Below, in pieces: positions 61,837 to 64,000 of a stretch of DNA of 64,000 nucleotides. Position numbers and translations under genes: made by a program. How positions within the stretch are numbered: position 1 is the stretch's first letter; the number at the start of each line of letters is the position of its first letter. The notes under the pieces were generated by a model that was not told the origin of the DNA, did not search any database, and saw only the letters and a list, made by a program, of their open reading frames with translations. The DNA is from Geosiphon pyriformis (Eukaryota > Glomeromycota > Glomeromycetes > Archaeosporales > Geosiphonaceae), in the NCBI GenBank assembly GCA_016748015.1, contig JAAOMT010000430.1, positions 129,698 through 193,697 of the forward strand, in the 5' to 3' direction.

Positions 61837-62610
61837 AACCAGGTAAGTTCACGAAGAAACCACCAGCGACGCAGACCAAAGCTAGAATGCTCGGTTTGCA
61901 AGAAGAAACTCTCGTCTATGACTGCGTGCAGCGCACCGGACGAAGACCCAAGAAACTCCACCCACTACTATTGTAACCGTTGTAACAAAGAAAAATACGG
62001 TTACCCAGAAAGACACGGAAAATGGGACGAGGAACCGTGCCTCGCTTGTGGAGAACCATTACCAAGAGGGTGCGACTGGAACGACTTACCAGGCAGAGGA
62101 AGAACATGTGATGCAACTTGCCAATACACAATCCTCATCTGTAACTGGGTAAGAGGAGGAACGCTGTTCGAAGCAGCATTCAACAGAGCATTAAAAAGAC
62201 TACAGCACTACCCACACGACGAGGACGAGTTGTACAACACCGCACAAGCCAAAGTAAGAGGAGGAACCGCCGAAGAAATATGACATTGGAAAGAGTCAGC
62301 CAAAGTAGCCGACAAAGTTGCCAGCTACAACATGTTCGACCCAGTGGACGAATTCCAGGACTACTACCAATAACTATGCCCCACTCGACAAGAGCAAGAA
62401 CAATACCTCGCCCAAATCAACACTTACCTCTGCAAAAACTGTCTCATCCCGTGCCAAAGTCAGTGCTGTGAAGAGTGTCAAGACGAAAGGGACTTAGAAA
62501 GAAAAATGGAAATTGAGAATCAGCAGTCTCAAAATCAATCAATAAATCAACAAGACTCACCTGACGGTCCCGAGTCAGAAAAATTTGTAACCTATACTGA
62601 CCTAGAATAG
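61837..62610 (+). CDS. Cysteine-rich domain of unknown function in Pol of element A
   Basis: In frame with the protease. From 61888 it reads CSVCKKKLSSMTAC, YYCNRCNKEKYG, CLACGEPLPRGCDW, LPGRGRTCDATCQY, ICNWVRGG, a middle part with ALKRLQHYPHDEDELY, CPTRQEQEQYLAQIN, then LCKNCLIPC and CCEECQDE (to about 62480). At least five CxxC pairs suggest several zinc sites. TGA 62281, TAA 62371 and TAG 62608 interrupt it. I know of no named domain in this place; it lies between protease and dUTPase in three elements of this window. It could act in nucleic-acid binding or as a pol linker; this is open. Confidence 0.75.
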
Positions 62611-63120
62611 GTGACCGACATCCGATACTTTGACAACGGGCACTTAGGAATAATACCCAAAAGAGTCCATCCAACCGACGCCGGATTCGATCTACATTAT
62701 CCGGAAGACCAATCCACAACGTTACCACCCAGGAGCATCACCAAAATCGACCTAAAAATAGCAGTTGAAATTCCGCCAGGAATAATGGTTCAAATGGCGT
62801 CGCGATCAAGCCTTGCGAAAAAAGGAATAAGCATTCAAGGAGGAGTAATTGACTCCGGATACACTGGAAATTTGATGGTTTTGCTACAGAACAATTCAGA
62901 AAAGCCTTATACTATTGAATCTAAGGAAAAGATTGCACAAGCAATTTTCCTACTATTGGTAAAAATTGGGAAATTCGTGCCAGTAGAAAATCATGAGGAA
63001 TTGTCACAAACAACGAAAGGAACTTTTGGTTTCGGATTGACAGGAAAAGGAATTGAAGCGAATTTCGCTGAAACAATAGAGGAAAAAGGTGAAGTAATTA
63101 AAAATGAGCGGTCCATCACG
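62611..63120 (+). CDS. dUTPase domain of element A, all five motifs present
   Basis: Motif 1 TDAGFDLHYP (Asp 62677), motif 2 ASRSSLAKKGI, motif 3 GGVIDSGYTGNLMVLLQN (Asp 62851), motif 4 EKIAQAIFLLL, motif 5 KGTFGFGLTGKG. In the usual trimeric enzyme the motif 3 Asp activates water and motif 5 closes over the nucleotide; here motif 5 has Lys for the usual Arg before GxxGFG and Leu for Ser. The frame is open with no stop. It hydrolyses dUTP and so would keep uracil out of the element's cDNA. It is fused in frame between the Cys-rich domain and RT. Confidence 0.9.
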
Positions 63121-64000
63121 CTCCTACCATATGGAAAATCAGAAATAAGAATAAAAAGTACAATTAAAGAAAAAGACCTAATATTTGAGCCCTACCCAAA
63201 AACTTGCCAACAGTTTCTCATAGGACTTACTAACCTTTTTATTCCAGCTGATAAAGCTCAATGGATAAAAATTCCTATTGCAAACACCACAGAAGAACCC
63301 GTCTACATTTCGGAAGATACCATCATTGGATACCTCGGAACGGAGCTAGAAAACGCGTCAACACCACAAGAAATTCTAAATTTCCCAGAAATCGCCCTCT
63401 ACTGTGAACTCACTTCAATAAATTGGCAACAACCAGTAGAATGCTATCAATTTACGCCAGAAGAATTGGCCAAATTAAACATTGGAACAATGGATCCTGA
63501 CCAACAGCGACAATTAAAAGCATTAATTTTAAAATACTCTGATATATTTTCAAGAAATGGCGAATTTGAAAGAACCAACTTGGTTCAACACCAAATCCCC
63601 ACTGGAGACGCCAGATCTGAAAAACAACATGCTTACCATGTCCCACCAATGGAGCATAATTTTATCAGAGAAGAAGTCCAAAGCATGTTGGAAAAAGGAA
63701 TAATACAACCATCAATGAGCCCATGGTCCTCACCAGTTGTTTTAGTAAGGAAAAAGAACGGAAAAATTAGATTTTGCGTCGACTATCGCAAACTAAACAG
63801 CAAAACAACCAAAGACTCATACCCAATACCGTTAATTGACGAAATCTTCGACGTTTTTGGAGGAGCAAAATGGTTTTCTACACTGGACTTGACCAGTGGG
63901 TACTGGCAAGTGGAAATGGACCCAAAGGACAGGCATAAAACAGCATTCACAACACAAAATAGCAATTATGAGTTCAATGTAATGCCATTTGGATTAACAA
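63121..64000 (+). CDS. pol: Reverse transcriptase N-terminal part of element A (cut by window end)
   Basis: A pre-RT beta-rich linker (IKIPIANTTEEPVYISEDTI, IIGYLG) and LNIGTMDPDQQRQLKALILK are followed by the RT start: EVQSMLEKGIIQPSMSPW, SSPVVLVRKKNGKIRFCVDY, DSYPIPLIDEIFDVFGGAKW, STLDLTSGYWQVEM, FNVMPFGLT. The catalytic LDL Asp is present; the YxDD box would lie just beyond the window. The frame is open throughout. Confidence 0.9.

Larger units (their letters stand above)
58260..64000 (+). mobile_element. Ty3/gypsy retrotransposon A with dUTPase, youngest copy, runs off the window
   Basis: It has a 5' LTR, primer-binding site and one continuous reading frame (frame 1) from 59170 to the window end covering Gag, protease, Cys-rich domain, dUTPase and the start of RT. 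There is no frameshift. Only six stops interrupt it: TGA 60217, TGA 60835, TAG 61834, TGA 62281, TAA 62371 and TAG 62608, each explicable by a single G to A or C to T change. CG dinucleotides are much more frequent than in B or E4. It is inserted into E4. Confidence 0.9.

Noticed and set aside
60217-62610. UGA read as tryptophan in the gypsy elements (TGA at Trp positions in A, B and E4)
   Set aside because: Many TGG codons remain, TAA and TAG also occur at Gln sites in the same frame, and the same Trp is TGA in one copy and TAG in another (RNase H of E4 and B). Transition decay explains all of it.

Overview
The window looks like a repeat-dominated stretch of a fungal nuclear genome. It is probably from an arbuscular mycorrhizal fungus (Glomeromycotina). 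That is an inference from remembered family resemblances, not a search: a Crinkler-type nuclease-kinase gene, a herpes-like origin-binding-protein helicase, very AT-rich DNA and dUTPase-bearing Ty3/gypsy elements. No rRNA, tRNA, CRISPR array or bacterial operon was recognised. Almost all of the 64 kb is retrotransposon sequence of different ages; only two genes (1-946 and 36329-38285) look like possible intact host genes.

Layout. (i) 1-7003, moderate GC, everything on the + strand: the end of a two-exon gene, a frameshifted origin-binding-protein helicase, and a broken Penelope-like reverse transcriptase without a visible endonuclease domain. (ii) 7004-7033: five tandem telomere-type hexamers (CCCTAA and variants) directly downstream of the Penelope-like element, followed abruptly by extreme AT-rich DNA. 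The orientation is the one expected if the element had been reverse transcribed onto a chromosome end. (iii) 7034-13275: AT desert holding at least one decayed LINE 3' end. (iv) 13276-27244: a minus-strand Ty3/gypsy fragment (called E1) whose 5' LTR is split by a complete 10-kb plus-strand element (called B, 16914-26907). (v) 27245-31335: a LINE copy with an assembly gap flanked by an exact duplication. (vi) 31337-34709: two LTR-element pieces in opposite orientations joined at an LTR end. (vii) 34710-46490: AT desert with one island, a Crinkler-like gene, and a full-length hypermutated LINE ghost. (viii) 46491-51835: a better preserved LINE on the minus strand. (ix) 51836-58259: a minus-strand Ty3/gypsy element (called E4), cut by (x) 58260-64000+, the best preserved Ty3/gypsy element (called A), which runs off the window.

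Biology. The Ty3/gypsy elements share an unusual order: Gag, protease, a cysteine-rich domain of unknown function, a dUTPase, reverse transcriptase, RNase H, integrase, and an extra unrecognised ORF before the 3' LTR. Element A keeps one uninterrupted frame broken only by stops that single C:G to T:A transitions explain. B, E1 and E4 are more decayed, and the deserts look like the end point of the same process. The main candidates for a system worth following are the telomere-attached Penelope-like unit with its co-oriented helicase, and the dUTPase/Cys-rich/extra-ORF gypsy family.
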